Source: JAVJRN01 sp040218415 (GTDB lineage Bacteria > Bacteroidota > Bacteroidia > Cytophagales > Cyclobacteriaceae). Taken from it: 64,000 nucleotides of DNA. The stretch is taken from the NCBI GenBank assembly GCA_040218415.1, contig JAVJRN010000066.1, forward strand, positions 62,001 through 126,000, read 5' to 3'. Of this stretch, positions 36,772 to 46,745 are shown piece by piece (position 1 is the first letter of the stretch; the number at the start of each line of letters is the position of its first letter). A program made the position numbers and the translations under genes. The notes beneath the pieces were generated by a model that was not told where the DNA came from, ran no database searches, and saw only the letters and a program-made list of their open reading frames with translations.

Positions 36772-36902
36772 AAATATGCGTTTTACTCTAATTTCTAACC
36801 TTGGAGTCTTTACATTTTAATGGCTCTGATGAATTTTATGACACTTTTTTATGAAATAATTTTAAGGATTCTATTTCATCATAGAAATGCAATCCAAACG
36901 AT

Positions 36903-37823
36903 ATGGAAAGACTTTTAGGTAAAATAGAAGGAAGTGAAAAAGGGCCTCTCGTTGTTTGCGTAGCAGGACTTCATGGAAACGAGCAAATAGGTATTCACGC
37001 TTTCAGAAATGTTTTTTCTGCCATCCAAAAACATTCCATTAAAATCAAAGGAAAATTAGTGGGCTTTTGTGGTAATATATCGGCGATAACTACCAATAGA
37101 CGCTATATTGACTATGACATGAACCGAGTGTGGTTTGATCACATACTCGAAGACATCTCAAAAGGTCAAAGTCCTATTGGCGCAGAATCAAAGCAAGTAG
37201 AAGAGCTTTATCATGCTATTGAAGCCGAACTTGTGGGAGGAGATTATACTTGTTTGATTTTTGCGGATCTTCATGCCACATCCTCTGTCAACGGCAACTT
37301 TGTTGTTATTCCAGAAGATGAAGCGGATCATCCAGTGATCAAGTCTTTGAAACTTCCTGTCGTGCTTGAAATCGACAAATATTTGGAAGGTACATTGCTG
37401 GCATATTATCATAAAAAGGGCTTTATAAGTTTTGCTTTTGAAGGCGGTACCATCGGCACGGAGCATGTTTACCAACTCCACACATCTGGTTTGTGGGAAA
37501 TACTAGATAAAGCTGGAATGATCAGTGAACATGACCATGAAGTAGAAGACCATTATGCTAATTTGTTAGCCTCCGTTGGGGCAGGTCTACCTCGTTCGGT
37601 GGCTATATTGTATCATCACAAGGTTAAACCAACTGATCAATTCAGAATGCTACCAGGTTATAAAAATTTTCAACCTATCCATAAAGGACAACATTTAGCC
37701 ATTGATTACGCTGGAAATATTTTGGCTCCTTTCGATGGAATGATTTTCATGCCTTTGTATCAATCTGAAGGAGAAGACGGATTCTTTATCGTTGAGGAAG
37801 TGAAAGCAAACATATCTGTATAA
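36903..37823 (+). CDS. Succinylglutamate desuccinylase/aspartoacylase-family zinc hydrolase
   Basis: This 306-residue enzyme has the M14-like AstE/AspA zinc-site pattern: AGLHGNEQIG (His-x2-Glu), then DYDMNRVW (substrate-binding Arg) and FADLHATSSVNG (third zinc ligand His). The C-terminal part (about 225-306) is a small beta domain. The family removes acyl or amino-acyl groups from amide-linked substrates. It sits downstream of the GCS2-CBS gene after a 130-base gap, suggesting that one makes and the other cleaves an amide. It is not part of an arginine succinyltransferase operon. Substrate unknown. Confidence 0.86.
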   Translation: MERLLGKIEGSEKGPLVVCVAGLHGNEQIGIHAFRNVFSAIQKHSIKIKGKLVGFCGNISAITTNRRYIDYDMNRVWFDHILEDISKGQSPIGAESKQVEELYHAIEAELVGGDYTCLIFADLHATSSVNGNFVVIPEDEADHPVIKSLKLPVVLEIDKYLEGTLLAYYHKKGFISFAFEGGTIGTEHVYQLHTSGLWEILDKAGMISEHDHEVEDHYANLLASVGAGLPRSVAILYHHKVKPTDQFRMLPGYKNFQPIHKGQHLAIDYAGNILAPFDGMIFMPLYQSEGEDGFFIVEEVKANISV

Positions 37824-37832
37824 TTTTGCCAA

Positions 37833-38852
37833 GTGGCAGACTATAATCAAATCATCAAAGGACTAAAACAGGGAAATTATTCGCCTGTTTATTTTTTGCA
37901 AGGAGAAGAATCCTTTTTCATTGACAACATCGTGAGTTTTATTGAGGCCAATGCCTTAGACGAAACTCAAAAATCTTTCAATCAATATGTGCTTTATGGA
38001 AAGGACATAGCCATGACTGACATATTGAATGCCGCTAGGAAATATCCGATGATGGGAGAAAGGCAGGTGGTGATTGTCAAGGAGGCACAGAGCATGGGCG
38101 ATTGGAAAAAAGAATCTGCGATAAAATTGCTTACATCTTATGTCGAAAATCCACTTTCCTCTACCATTCTCGTTTTTGCCTACAAAGACAAGGCGCTCGA
38201 TAAGCGGACTAAAATAGCCAAGACACTCGAAAAGCACACTGTTTTCATGTTGTCGAAAAAAATTTATGACAATCAGATACCTGATTGGGTACGGTCTTTT
38301 GCCGTTGCTGCCGAAGCGCAGTTAACAGACAGAGCCGTCATGATTTTGGCGGAAAGTATCGGTAATAACCTGCAAAGACTGGCCAATGAAATAGAAAAAT
38401 TAAAACTGAATGTACCAACTGGCACGCCTATTGATGACAGGGCTGTTCAAAAATATGTTGGTATCAGTAAGGACTATAACGATTTTGAACTTCAAAAAGC
38501 TTTGGCTATGAAAAACAAAGCGAAGGCTTTGGCCATCATCAACTATTTTGGAGCAAATCCCTCAGGCAACCCAGTGATTAGAATAATAGCCAACCTTTCT
38601 AATTACTTCAATAAATTATTAATTATCAATCATCAACGGTTGACCGATAAAAACGAGATTGCCAGAGCCATTGGTGGAAGTCCATTTTTTGCTGGAGAAT
38701 ATCTCCAAGCGGCAAGGCAGTACCCTTTGCCAATAATTATTAGAAATATCAGTTATATCCATCAAGCAGATTTACAATCAAAAGGAATAAAATATGCATC
38801 CATTCCACCAGCCGCCTTATTGAAGGAGTTGATTTTTAAACTACTTCAGTAA
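37833..38852 (+). CDS. holA: DNA polymerase III, delta subunit
   Basis: This 339-residue clamp-loader subunit opens the beta clamp. The start PVYFLQGEESFFIDNIVSFI matches the family N-terminus; the AAA-like fold continues with YPMMGERQVVIVKEAQSM and the helical collar ends in FKLLQ. No ATG is available before the conserved domain, so GTG at 37833 is the start, 9 bases after the aspartoacylase stop. It is likely co-transcribed with its neighbours. Confidence 0.92.
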   Translation: MADYNQIIKGLKQGNYSPVYFLQGEESFFIDNIVSFIEANALDETQKSFNQYVLYGKDIAMTDILNAARKYPMMGERQVVIVKEAQSMGDWKKESAIKLLTSYVENPLSSTILVFAYKDKALDKRTKIAKTLEKHTVFMLSKKIYDNQIPDWVRSFAVAAEAQLTDRAVMILAESIGNNLQRLANEIEKLKLNVPTGTPIDDRAVQKYVGISKDYNDFELQKALAMKNKAKALAIINYFGANPSGNPVIRIIANLSNYFNKLLIINHQRLTDKNEIARAIGGSPFFAGEYLQAARQYPLPIIIRNISYIHQADLQSKGIKYASIPPAALLKELIFKLLQ

Positions 38853-38885
38853 TTTTTTCACAAATTCTTTGCTAATAATCCTAAC

Positions 38886-41800
38886 ATGCGAATTGCATTA
38901 TATTCTCTATTTTTTATTCATGTTGCCCTATCATTTGGGCAACAAGTAATATCTCAGTCTTCAGCAAAATCAACCCTTGAACAGGCAATTCAACTTTACA
39001 AAAATGGCAATTACTCTGCTTCACTTGAATTGCTCGAAAGATATGATGATATGGGGGGTGAAGATGCACAATCCGATTATTATCAAGCAGTCAGTAAGCT
39101 TAAACTTGAACGGGAAGATGGAGAAATAGCCTTGATTAGATTTGTTAGAAAACACCATAATCATTTCCTTTCAGCAAGCGCATTTTTTGACCTTGGGACT
39201 TATTATTTCAATGCAACCGTATACCCAAATGCGATCAAATATTTTAATAGGGTTACAATTGAAGACTTAGATACAGAGCAACAAGATGTGTGGTATTTCC
39301 AAAAGGGATATTCCCATTATCAAATAGGGGAAACGGGTCAGGCGCTGATTCTATTTCAAGAGTCAGTTGCACTCAATAGGAAATACTTCTTCGCATCCAA
39401 TTATTATTCTGCAGCGATTTACAATAATCAATTCGAGTTTGACAAGGTATTTGAAATCACCTCTCAAATGCTTAATAAAAAGAATGAGTATTCAGATCAA
39501 TTTTTATTGCTTCATGTCAATGCATTGTATGATAAGGGCAAATGGCAGGAAATAATTGATGTAGCTTCTGGCAAGGTAACGACCAGCAAAAGTTATTTCA
39601 ACATCCAATTATCTCGCTTTTTAGGTGAGGCCTTTTTTCGATTGGAAGATTATAGACCGGCTGCCGAAACACTTCTCAAGCATCTCAACTTATCTTCGGA
39701 AAAAATGGGTGCAGAGGCTTATTTCATGCTAGGAAAAAGCTACCTAGAGCTAGGAAATGATGATTTGGCCATCAAATACCTTAAAATTTCAGGCTTAAAA
39801 ACGGATGAATATGGCCAATTGAGTAGTTATTATTTAGGACTACTTTATCAAAGAAATGGGGATAAAAATAAAGCAATCTCGGCTTTTCAGATTGCTGCTG
39901 ATTTCGAAGGACAGCCCGAAATTCAATCACAAAGTACCTTTTTGGCAGGAAAGTTATCCTACGAAATAAGAGATTTTAACAAGGCCATTGATTTTCTTAA
40001 GGTATATCTCAACTATGATAGTCTTGAGCCAAGTGATATGCTGGAGGGACAAGAGCTGATATCTAATGCCTATTTACTCACACCAGATTTTGAACTTGCC
40101 ATTGCTCACATGGAATCAATGGGAAGCCTTTCTCCACAAGTTCAATTGGCCTACCAAAAGGTCACTTACAAAAAAGCCAACTCATTGTTCAACGATCAAC
40201 TTTTCGTCAAATCACGAGAAATGATAAATAAGAGTCTTTTGTATCCAGTGGATCAAGAAATAGCGGCCAAATCAATTTATCTTTTAGGAGAGGTTTTTTT
40301 TATTACGGGTTCTCTGAAAGAAGCCAAATCTCAGTATCTCACACAAATAAAAAATTATCCGTCTTCTGTTACTACTAATCTATCATTATATGCCCTTGGT
40401 TATTTGGCTTACAATAACAACTCATACACGGAAGCAGAACGCTATTTTAAAAGATTTACAGAAGAAGGTGACAGTACTCATAATTATTATTTGGATGGTC
40501 GCTTGCGTTTAATTGACTGTTATTTTGTTCAAAAGAAATGGGATGAGGCCAAATCAGGATATTTCAATTTGCAGTCGAAACTTCCCAACCAACAAGGCTA
40601 TTTATTTTATAGAATAGGCCAGATTAATGCTTATCAGAAGGATTATGAAACTGCACGAATGTATTATAGAAACGTTCTCAACCAAGCATCACCATTATAC
40701 AAAGACGAATCTCTGATTGCGATTGCAGAGACTTACTTATCTCAAGGCAATTTTGAACTGGCAGTCAGCTCTTTAGATAAAATTATCGATAACTTCAAAA
40801 ACAGTGATCTTTTGCCTGCGGCTTACAATAAGAGAGCCATTGCTTATTTCAACTTGGGTAATTACCAAGAATCTATGAATGACTATAGACAAGTTCTGCA
40901 ACGTTCGATTAGATCAAAAGAAGCTGAAAATGCGATTTATGGCATTCAAAGCCTGATGAAGGCGGGTTTTGATGTGGAAGATTATGCGCAATTATTAGCC
41001 AATTTCAGACTGAATAATCCCAATAATTCCAATCTTGAAAATATTGATTTTGAAGGAGCAAAATCTGCTTACTTCAATCAATTATATCAGCTAGCGATAA
41101 GCAGGTTCCAAGATTTTATTTCAGCTTATCCTTCTAGTGATAACCTCGATGAAGCTCAATATTATTTGGCAGATAGTTATTATAAATTAGACCGATTTAA
41201 AGAGGCTGCTGATAAATTTCTTGCCGTAATCGATCACCCTAATACCTATCGCTCAAGAAGTTATGATAAAAGGGGTAAAGCATTGGTTAGTTCAGGTCAA
41301 ATAGCCTTGGCAATAAAAAACTATCGAAACTTTCTCGTTGATGCAAGGTCTGAAAAGGATGCTTACTTGGCCAATGAAGGCCTTATGAATGTATTCCTTC
41401 TTTCTGAAGAGTCCGATTCTACCATTTCTTTCGCAGACAAATTAATAAGAAGTGCGTGGCAAACACCAGGTGGAGCACAACAAGCTTTTCTGGTACAAGG
41501 AAAGGCATATCTTAAAGCGGAAAAATACGAAGAGGCTATTGATAAATTTGGTAAGGCTTATGAGGATAATTCAGGAGCGAGTGGAGCAGAGGCTATGTAT
41601 TTAAAAGCATATTCCCTGAATAAGTTAAATCAGTTTGAATCGTCCAACGAATTATTATTTCAACTTCATACAATATACCCGGGTTACGATAAATGGGTGG
41701 ATAAGAGCTATTTACTCATAGCCTCCAATTACATCGCGTTAGGTAATCTTTTTCAGGCAAAAGCTACAGTAGAATCAATTATCAAAGGTTCAACCAATAA

Positions 41801-41903
41801 TGATATCCTTAAGGAAGCTAATGATCTTTTAAAAGTCATCCAACTCAAGGAGCAGGAGATCATATCTTCTAATGACACGACAAAATTAGATTCAATACGA
41901 TGA
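38886..41903 (+). CDS. Large secreted TPR-repeat protein
   Basis: This 1005-residue exported protein has a signal peptide (cleavage after SFGQ, about residue 19) and is then a long array of tetratricopeptide repeats, e.g. ATVYPNAIKYFNRVTIEDLD, FELAVSSLDKIIDNF, YQESMNDYRQVL and DNLDEAQYYLADSYYKLDRF. I estimate more than 20 helical pairs. It is followed with a 4-base overlap by an outer-membrane barrel protein, then SPOR and Exb-Tol-like genes. A role as a periplasmic scaffold for envelope assembly is inferred; I recognise no catalytic domain. Confidence 0.9.
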   Translation: MRIALYSLFFIHVALSFGQQVISQSSAKSTLEQAIQLYKNGNYSASLELLERYDDMGGEDAQSDYYQAVSKLKLEREDGEIALIRFVRKHHNHFLSASAFFDLGTYYFNATVYPNAIKYFNRVTIEDLDTEQQDVWYFQKGYSHYQIGETGQALILFQESVALNRKYFFASNYYSAAIYNNQFEFDKVFEITSQMLNKKNEYSDQFLLLHVNALYDKGKWQEIIDVASGKVTTSKSYFNIQLSRFLGEAFFRLEDYRPAAETLLKHLNLSSEKMGAEAYFMLGKSYLELGNDDLAIKYLKISGLKTDEYGQLSSYYLGLLYQRNGDKNKAISAFQIAADFEGQPEIQSQSTFLAGKLSYEIRDFNKAIDFLKVYLNYDSLEPSDMLEGQELISNAYLLTPDFELAIAHMESMGSLSPQVQLAYQKVTYKKANSLFNDQLFVKSREMINKSLLYPVDQEIAAKSIYLLGEVFFITGSLKEAKSQYLTQIKNYPSSVTTNLSLYALGYLAYNNNSYTEAERYFKRFTEEGDSTHNYYLDGRLRLIDCYFVQKKWDEAKSGYFNLQSKLPNQQGYLFYRIGQINAYQKDYETARMYYRNVLNQASPLYKDESLIAIAETYLSQGNFELAVSSLDKIIDNFKNSDLLPAAYNKRAIAYFNLGNYQESMNDYRQVLQRSIRSKEAENAIYGIQSLMKAGFDVEDYAQLLANFRLNNPNNSNLENIDFEGAKSAYFNQLYQLAISRFQDFISAYPSSDNLDEAQYYLADSYYKLDRFKEAADKFLAVIDHPNTYRSRSYDKRGKALVSSGQIALAIKNYRNFLVDARSEKDAYLANEGLMNVFLLSEESDSTISFADKLIRSAWQTPGGAQQAFLVQGKAYLKAEKYEEAIDKFGKAYEDNSGASGAEAMYLKAYSLNKLNQFESSNELLFQLHTIYPGYDKWVDKSYLLIASNYIALGNLFQAKATVESIIKGSTNNDILKEANDLLKVIQLKEQEIISSNDTTKLDSIR

Positions 41904-43543
41904 GAGTAATTTTAATCATATTTCTATCCTATTTTTCTCTTCAAGCTTATTCGCAAGAAGGTGGAGAAGTAAACACTATGGAAGTTGTCATAGAAAAAGA
42001 TGCCGAAATAGCATTACCAGAGTCGAATAGGCAATTTCAGAGAATTCCTGAAGAGCAAATCAGCTTTAATACGCTCGACCTTAAGTACAATACAAAAATA
42101 CTGAAAGCAGAAGTTGATCCCTTTAACCTGAATTACAAAGCGTTGGATTTTGAGTATAAAAAACTAAATAAACCAAGACCCAATTATGTTAAATTTGGTC
42201 TTGGTAATTATAATAATTCACTCATGGAAGGAGCTTATAATCTTAACTTAAAAGAGGCAGGAAACTACTCCATATTTGGATTTTACGATCGATACGGAAA
42301 AGGACCTGTACAGGATAATTCCAGCAGATTTTCTGATTTAAGATTAAATTTCAAAACATTTCATACCTTCAACAAGCTCAGCTTAGATTCTGACATTGAT
42401 TTTTTCAATAATAACTTCAGATTTTATGGAACACCCACAGGCGACATTGATATTCTCAATAATCCTTCAGTCAACGCCCAGTCATTTCGAATAGGCTTAC
42501 AACTGGAAGCTAACGAATATGAAAACATTTACTTTTCTGTCGCTCCTCAATACACGACTACAAACTTCTTTGAGTCAGGAGATAGTTTCAATCAGGAATC
42601 CATTATAGATATAAAAGCAGAGGTTCGTAAAAAGTCAAAAAAGAACGAATGGAGCTATGGAGTAGGACTGAATCAAAAGCAAGTGACCTACACGACTAAT
42701 TTCACGAATACAAGATCACAGTTCGATATTATCCCTTTTGTAGGACTTAGAGGCGATTATGTGACGATAAAAACATCTATGGCCGCAACAATCGCCCGTG
42801 ATTCAACCAACAACCAAGTTCAATCGAATTTTTTTCCGAGTCTAGATTTGACTTGGAACTTCGACAATCAGTTTACCATCTATGGTTCTTTCAGTTCGGG
42901 TCTTGATATTGTTACCCTCAGAGATCTACAATATGATAATATCTTTTTGGCTGACAGTCTGGATATGAAAAACAGGAGCATCTTGGCAGATGTGGATGTG
43001 CAGGTAAGTAAGAGGTTGAATAGGAAAGTTTACATGAAGTTTGGTGCGAGTATAGAACTTGTCGAAAACCAGTACTTTCTTATTAACAGCGTCGAAGATT
43101 TTCGTCAATTTAGTTTAATCTACGATCCTGGAACTTTCACTAAAATTGATCTCAATTTCTTCATTGATTATCAAATCAATAAGCTTTTTAGGTTTAGTTC
43201 TGAGATCCACTACATGAAATATAATACGAGCATCATGTTGGAGCCGTATCATCTTCCGCAGCTAGACTACAACCTTCAAATGTCTTACCAAGCATTAAAT
43301 AATTTGTCGCTGAAAATGAATGTTAATTTAATTTCAGGAATGACCGGTAGGGATGTCGACTCAACAATAGTAAACCTTGATCCAATTTTGGACTTGGGGA
43401 TAAGCGCTAATTATGCGCTAAATAATAATTTTGATCTGTTCATCGAAACCAATAATTTGTTGAATAAAAACTATGAACGCTATCTTAATTATCCATCATT
43501 AGGTATAAATGGGAAATTTGGTTTCATTTTCCGCTTTAAATAA
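41900..43543 (+). CDS. TonB-receptor-like outer-membrane barrel protein without plug
   Basis: This 547-residue protein has a signal peptide (cut near SLQAYSQ, residue 19) and a short acidic N-terminal stretch. From about residue 80 it has alternating strands through to the terminal GKFGFIFRFK, a C-terminal aromatic residue-type barrel signal reminiscent of TonB receptors (NLLNKNYERY is the receptor-like last turns). There is no N-terminal plug domain, and the protein is shorter than true receptors. Its start overlaps the TPR gene (ATGA), so the two may form a complex. Specific function unknown. Confidence 0.84.
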   Translation: MRVILIIFLSYFSLQAYSQEGGEVNTMEVVIEKDAEIALPESNRQFQRIPEEQISFNTLDLKYNTKILKAEVDPFNLNYKALDFEYKKLNKPRPNYVKFGLGNYNNSLMEGAYNLNLKEAGNYSIFGFYDRYGKGPVQDNSSRFSDLRLNFKTFHTFNKLSLDSDIDFFNNNFRFYGTPTGDIDILNNPSVNAQSFRIGLQLEANEYENIYFSVAPQYTTTNFFESGDSFNQESIIDIKAEVRKKSKKNEWSYGVGLNQKQVTYTTNFTNTRSQFDIIPFVGLRGDYVTIKTSMAATIARDSTNNQVQSNFFPSLDLTWNFDNQFTIYGSFSSGLDIVTLRDLQYDNIFLADSLDMKNRSILADVDVQVSKRLNRKVYMKFGASIELVENQYFLINSVEDFRQFSLIYDPGTFTKIDLNFFIDYQINKLFRFSSEIHYMKYNTSIMLEPYHLPQLDYNLQMSYQALNNLSLKMNVNLISGMTGRDVDSTIVNLDPILDLGISANYALNNNFDLFIETNNLLNKNYERYLNYPSLGINGKFGFIFRFK

Positions 43544-43624
43544 GCATATTCGCAACGATATAAGTAATCAAGTTTTAGAATATTCAAGATTTTACTATCT
43601 TGGTTTGAACTAATCCTAATCTAA

Positions 43625-44704
43625 ATGGCTGACGATAAAAACAAAAACGAGGATCCCGAAGAAAACGACGATTTATTTGACGATGATGAAGACTTTGGAC
43701 TTCCTGATTTAGACTATGATGATCTCGACGATGAGTTTGATGATGGCTTGCTCGAAGAAGAAGTCGAAGACGACTCAATAGAAGAACCCGAAGAGGTGCC
43801 TTCTTTCGAACCAGAATTTGAAGCGCCTGCCACTCCTGAAATTGAAGATGTTTCTTCAGAAGTGGAAGAACCTGAATCAAATGATATTGATCCAGAGGAA
43901 GGCGAAGACTGGGAAAAGGAATTGGAGAAGGAACTCGAGGACGAGCTAAGTGCTGGCGAAATCGACGAATTCTACGAAGAAGAGACTTTTGATGAATTTG
44001 AGGCAAGCGAAAATACTGCGACAGATTCCAACGAAGAAAATGTTATCGATGATGACTTAGCTGTAAATACAGGTTTTGTTCAAGATGAATTGACTGAAAA
44101 CAAAGACGACTACTACATTTCAAACATTCAGAAAGAAGAACAAGCAAAAGCTAAAGAATCTTCTGAAGAAATGTCTGATGAGGAGTACGCACAGTATTTT
44201 GGAGAGGATCAGAAGAACAATAAAGCCAATTTTACAAGAACGGTAGTTATCGGCGCTATAGCTTTTATAGCCGCTGGGGCAATTTGTCTTTTGATTTACA
44301 ATTCAGTCTTTAAGGATGATGAATCGAAGAAAGTGGCGAAAGTTGAAAAGGTAGTGCCTAAGAAAGCCGAACCAGAACCTAAGCCAGAACCTCCAAAGGA
44401 AGACCCGAAACCAAAACCTAAACCTAAAGCTATTGAGCAAACTCCTGGTGAGATAAAAACGCTCAATCAAGCCACAGGCAAGTCATATATAGTGATAGCT
44501 AGCTTTTTCGATGGTGATATGGCCAAAGACAGGTCAGAGCAACTTGCCAAACAAGGTAAAAGTCCAATCATTATTCCACCGTTTAGTGATTATCGATTCT
44601 ATAGGGTAGCTATTGCGGAGTTTAATTCCTTTGCAGATGCAAAGGCGGAACTTGCTAAATACCAAGGAGAATTTGGTCAGGACGTTTGGCCTTTGAGATA
44701 TTAA
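43625..44704 (+). CDS. SPOR-domain membrane protein with acidic N-terminal region
   Basis: This 359-residue protein starts with about 190 extremely acidic, low-complexity residues (runs of D and E) predicted to be cytosolic. One membrane helix follows (about 202-222, VVIGAIAFIAAGAICLLIYN), then a Lys/Pro/Glu-rich periplasmic linker and a C-terminal SPOR domain (about 285-359; GKSYIVIASFFDGDMAKDRS). SPOR domains bind septal peptidoglycan lacking stem peptides, so a link to cell division is likely. A terminator follows at 44726, before the Exb genes. Confidence 0.92.
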   Translation: MADDKNKNEDPEENDDLFDDDEDFGLPDLDYDDLDDEFDDGLLEEEVEDDSIEEPEEVPSFEPEFEAPATPEIEDVSSEVEEPESNDIDPEEGEDWEKELEKELEDELSAGEIDEFYEEETFDEFEASENTATDSNEENVIDDDLAVNTGFVQDELTENKDDYYISNIQKEEQAKAKESSEEMSDEEYAQYFGEDQKNNKANFTRTVVIGAIAFIAAGAICLLIYNSVFKDDESKKVAKVEKVVPKKAEPEPKPEPPKEDPKPKPKPKAIEQTPGEIKTLNQATGKSYIVIASFFDGDMAKDRSEQLAKQGKSPIIIPPFSDYRFYRVAIAEFNSFADAKAELAKYQGEFGQDVWPLRY

Positions 44705-44725
44705 TAAATCTTTAATTACAATCTA

Positions 44726-44770
44726 TCGTTTAATCTCACGTTTGGAGTGAGGTTAAACGATTTTTTATTT
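44726..44770 (+). terminator. Intrinsic terminator between the SPOR and exbB genes
   Basis: TCGTTTAATCTCAC (44726-44739) pairs with GTGAGGTTAAACGA (44747-44760), with one T-G position, and is followed by TTTTTTATTT. It ends the TPR-OMP-SPOR unit. The exbB gene starts just 11 bases after the T-run, so it either has a promoter within this stretch or depends on read-through. Confidence 0.88.
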
Positions 44771-44780
44771 ATAATCATCT

Positions 44781-45437
44781 ATGTTGTTACAAATTGAGTC
44801 ACCTGAAAATCTTGAAGCGATATCCGTGTTAGAGTTATTGCTCAACGGGGGTTATATGATGATTCCCATAGTCCTACTTTGGATTGCATCTGTCTATATT
44901 TTTGTTGAAAGATTATTGCTAATAAGATCCTCATCCAAAACGCCATCTTCTTTCAAGGATGATATTAGACAAAGAGTACTTCAAGGAGATATTAAAGGAG
45001 CAAAGATGATCTGTGAGCAGACACCAACTCCTGTAGCGCGAATGATTGAAAAAGGTATTTCGCGGATTGGTTCGCCTTTGAAGAACATTGAGGTGAGCAT
45101 TGAGAATATAGGTAAAATCGAGATTTATCGTTTGGAGAAAAACTTGAGTTTACTTGCAACCATAGCAGGTGCAGCACCAATGATCGGCTTTCTTGGTACA
45201 GTTACAGGAATGATTCAAGCCTTTATTGCTATTGCACAAGAAGAAGGTGCCGTAAGCCCAAAACTTCTTTCCTCAGGAATATATGAAGCGATGATCACTA
45301 CTGCTGCCGGTTTATTCGTGGGTATACTCGCATACTTAGGATATAATTTTTTGGTTGGTAGAGTCCAAAAACTGATTCACAATATGGAGTACACATCCAT
45401 TGATTTCATTGATTTACTTCAAGAACCACAGAAATGA
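44781..45437 (+). CDS. exbB: MotA/TolQ/ExbB proton-channel protein
   Basis: This 218-residue inner-membrane protein has three helices (about 21-47, 123-150, 168-190) and the family core NLSLLATIAGAAPMIGFLGT, then VTGMIQAF and GIYEAMITTAAGLFVGI. It forms the pentameric motor channel that uses proton flow to energise TonB or Tol. ExbD and a TonB-like protein follow, so this is a complete TonB or Tol-type motor. Which it powers is not resolved, though two TonB receptors are encoded nearby. Confidence 0.94.
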   Translation: MLLQIESPENLEAISVLELLLNGGYMMIPIVLLWIASVYIFVERLLLIRSSSKTPSSFKDDIRQRVLQGDIKGAKMICEQTPTPVARMIEKGISRIGSPLKNIEVSIENIGKIEIYRLEKNLSLLATIAGAAPMIGFLGTVTGMIQAFIAIAQEEGAVSPKLLSSGIYEAMITTAAGLFVGILAYLGYNFLVGRVQKLIHNMEYTSIDFIDLLQEPQK

Positions 45438-45823
45438 ACTTACAATCGAAACATAAAGTAGAAGCTACCTTCAGCATGTCTTCAATGACTGATGTAGTCT
45501 TTTTATTGCTGATTTTCTTTATGCTTACGTCATCATTTATTACTCCTTCTGGTTTACCTGTGAACTTGCCATCTAGTAAAACCTCAGAAATAGTATTACA
45601 AAAAGTAAGTGTTACCATTACGGAAAACGGGGATTATTATATCAATGATAAAAAGCTGAATGTCAATCAATTAGAGGGTAGCCTTAGAAGTGCATTAACT
45701 GGTAAAGAAGGTGTAGTGGTACTGCATTGCGATAAATCTGTACCTGTCGAGCATTTAGTAAAAGTAGCCGGAATAGCAACAGCCTTGGAAGCTAAGGTTT
45801 CCATTGCCACCAAACCCGAATAA
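45434..45823 (+). CDS. exbD: ExbD/TolR-family protein
   Basis: This 129-residue protein has one membrane helix (about 18-36) with the essential proton-path aspartate in MTDVVFLLLIFFMLTSSF and a small periplasmic domain (about 45-129). It partners ExbB and overlaps its stop by ATGA. Order and spacing with the gene at 45837 define an ExbB-ExbD-TonB operon. Confidence 0.94.
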   Translation: MNLQSKHKVEATFSMSSMTDVVFLLLIFFMLTSSFITPSGLPVNLPSSKTSEIVLQKVSVTITENGDYYINDKKLNVNQLEGSLRSALTGKEGVVVLHCDKSVPVEHLVKVAGIATALEAKVSIATKPE

Positions 45824-45836
45824 GCTGAATTGAGTG

Positions 45837-46745
45837 ATGAATAGGGAGGAAAAAAATAGAAAAATAAAAAGTTGGACTGTGGCTATTATGATCCAAATCA
45901 TCATGCTGCTGACTTTTTATTTTCTAGTGGCATGGAAGGAACCATTTCCTCCAATTCCATCCTATGGTATAGAACTTGGTTTTGTTACGGATGTATCCAC
46001 TCCTCAAGTAGCTGCCAATAGTCAAAGTGCACCTTCTGAAGAAGTAGAAGAAGAGATCAATGAAGAAACCTCGGAGGAAATAGAAGAAATAGCAGAACCT
46101 GAAGCTGCAGTAGAGGAGTCGACTGAACCAACAGAAGCCACTGAAAGTGAAGAAAATTTTGAAGAGTTTGTTGATGAGACGAGCCCTGTAGAATCATTTG
46201 AGTCGCCAAAGCCTGATTTAGAGAAGGCTCAGGACGAACAAGATGTGTTACCTGAAGTGCAACCCGAAGAAGTAAAACCAGAACCAGAAAAACCTGCAGA
46301 GCCCGAAAAGGAACAAGAAGCTACAAAACTGGATAACACATCTACCAAAGAGGACCAAGTAAGCGAAGAGAATGATGATGGAGAGGACGCCAAAACAGTA
46401 GAAAGCGTTCCTACGAAAAATCCAAGCTTAGATGATAGAGCGATTTACGGAACGACTTTAAGTTCTGGGGACCAAGGAGCTAGCCTTCAATTGTCAGGCT
46501 GGGGCTGGGACAACAAACCAAAACCCAATGATGTAAGCGATGAGAGTGGGAGAATAGAGTATGAAATTAAAGTAGACGCAGATGGCTACTTAATCTCCAT
46601 TCAAGTCATTAGCAGTACGGTTTCTCCATCAGTTGAGAGAATATATCGAGAATCCATTGAGCGATTGACATTTAGTAAAACAAATGATTATCGTCCAGCG
46701 CCATTCTCGTCGGGTAAAGTAACCTTCATTATTACAACAAAATGA
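45837..46745 (+). CDS. TonB-like energy transducer
   Basis: This 302-residue protein (ATG at 45837; a GTG three bases earlier is also possible) has an N-terminal membrane helix (about 11-31). A long Glu/Pro-rich periplasmic linker (about 60-195, many EPE and PEKP stretches) spans the periplasm. A small C-terminal beta domain ends at 302 (IEYEIKVDADGYLISIQVIS, GKVTFIITTK) and resembles TonB C-terminal domains, with the conserved Y-P pair less clear. It would carry motor energy to the receptors. Co-operon with ExbB/ExbD supports this. Confidence 0.83.
   Translation: MNREEKNRKIKSWTVAIMIQIIMLLTFYFLVAWKEPFPPIPSYGIELGFVTDVSTPQVAANSQSAPSEEVEEEINEETSEEIEEIAEPEAAVEESTEPTEATESEENFEEFVDETSPVESFESPKPDLEKAQDEQDVLPEVQPEEVKPEPEKPAEPEKEQEATKLDNTSTKEDQVSEENDDGEDAKTVESVPTKNPSLDDRAIYGTTLSSGDQGASLQLSGWGWDNKPKPNDVSDESGRIEYEIKVDADGYLISIQVISSTVSPSVERIYRESIERLTFSKTNDYRPAPFSSGKVTFIITTK

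Noticed and set aside
37188..37481. Minus-strand frame inside the aspartoacylase-like gene
   Set aside because: Shadow of a gene with zinc-site motifs; no independent evidence.
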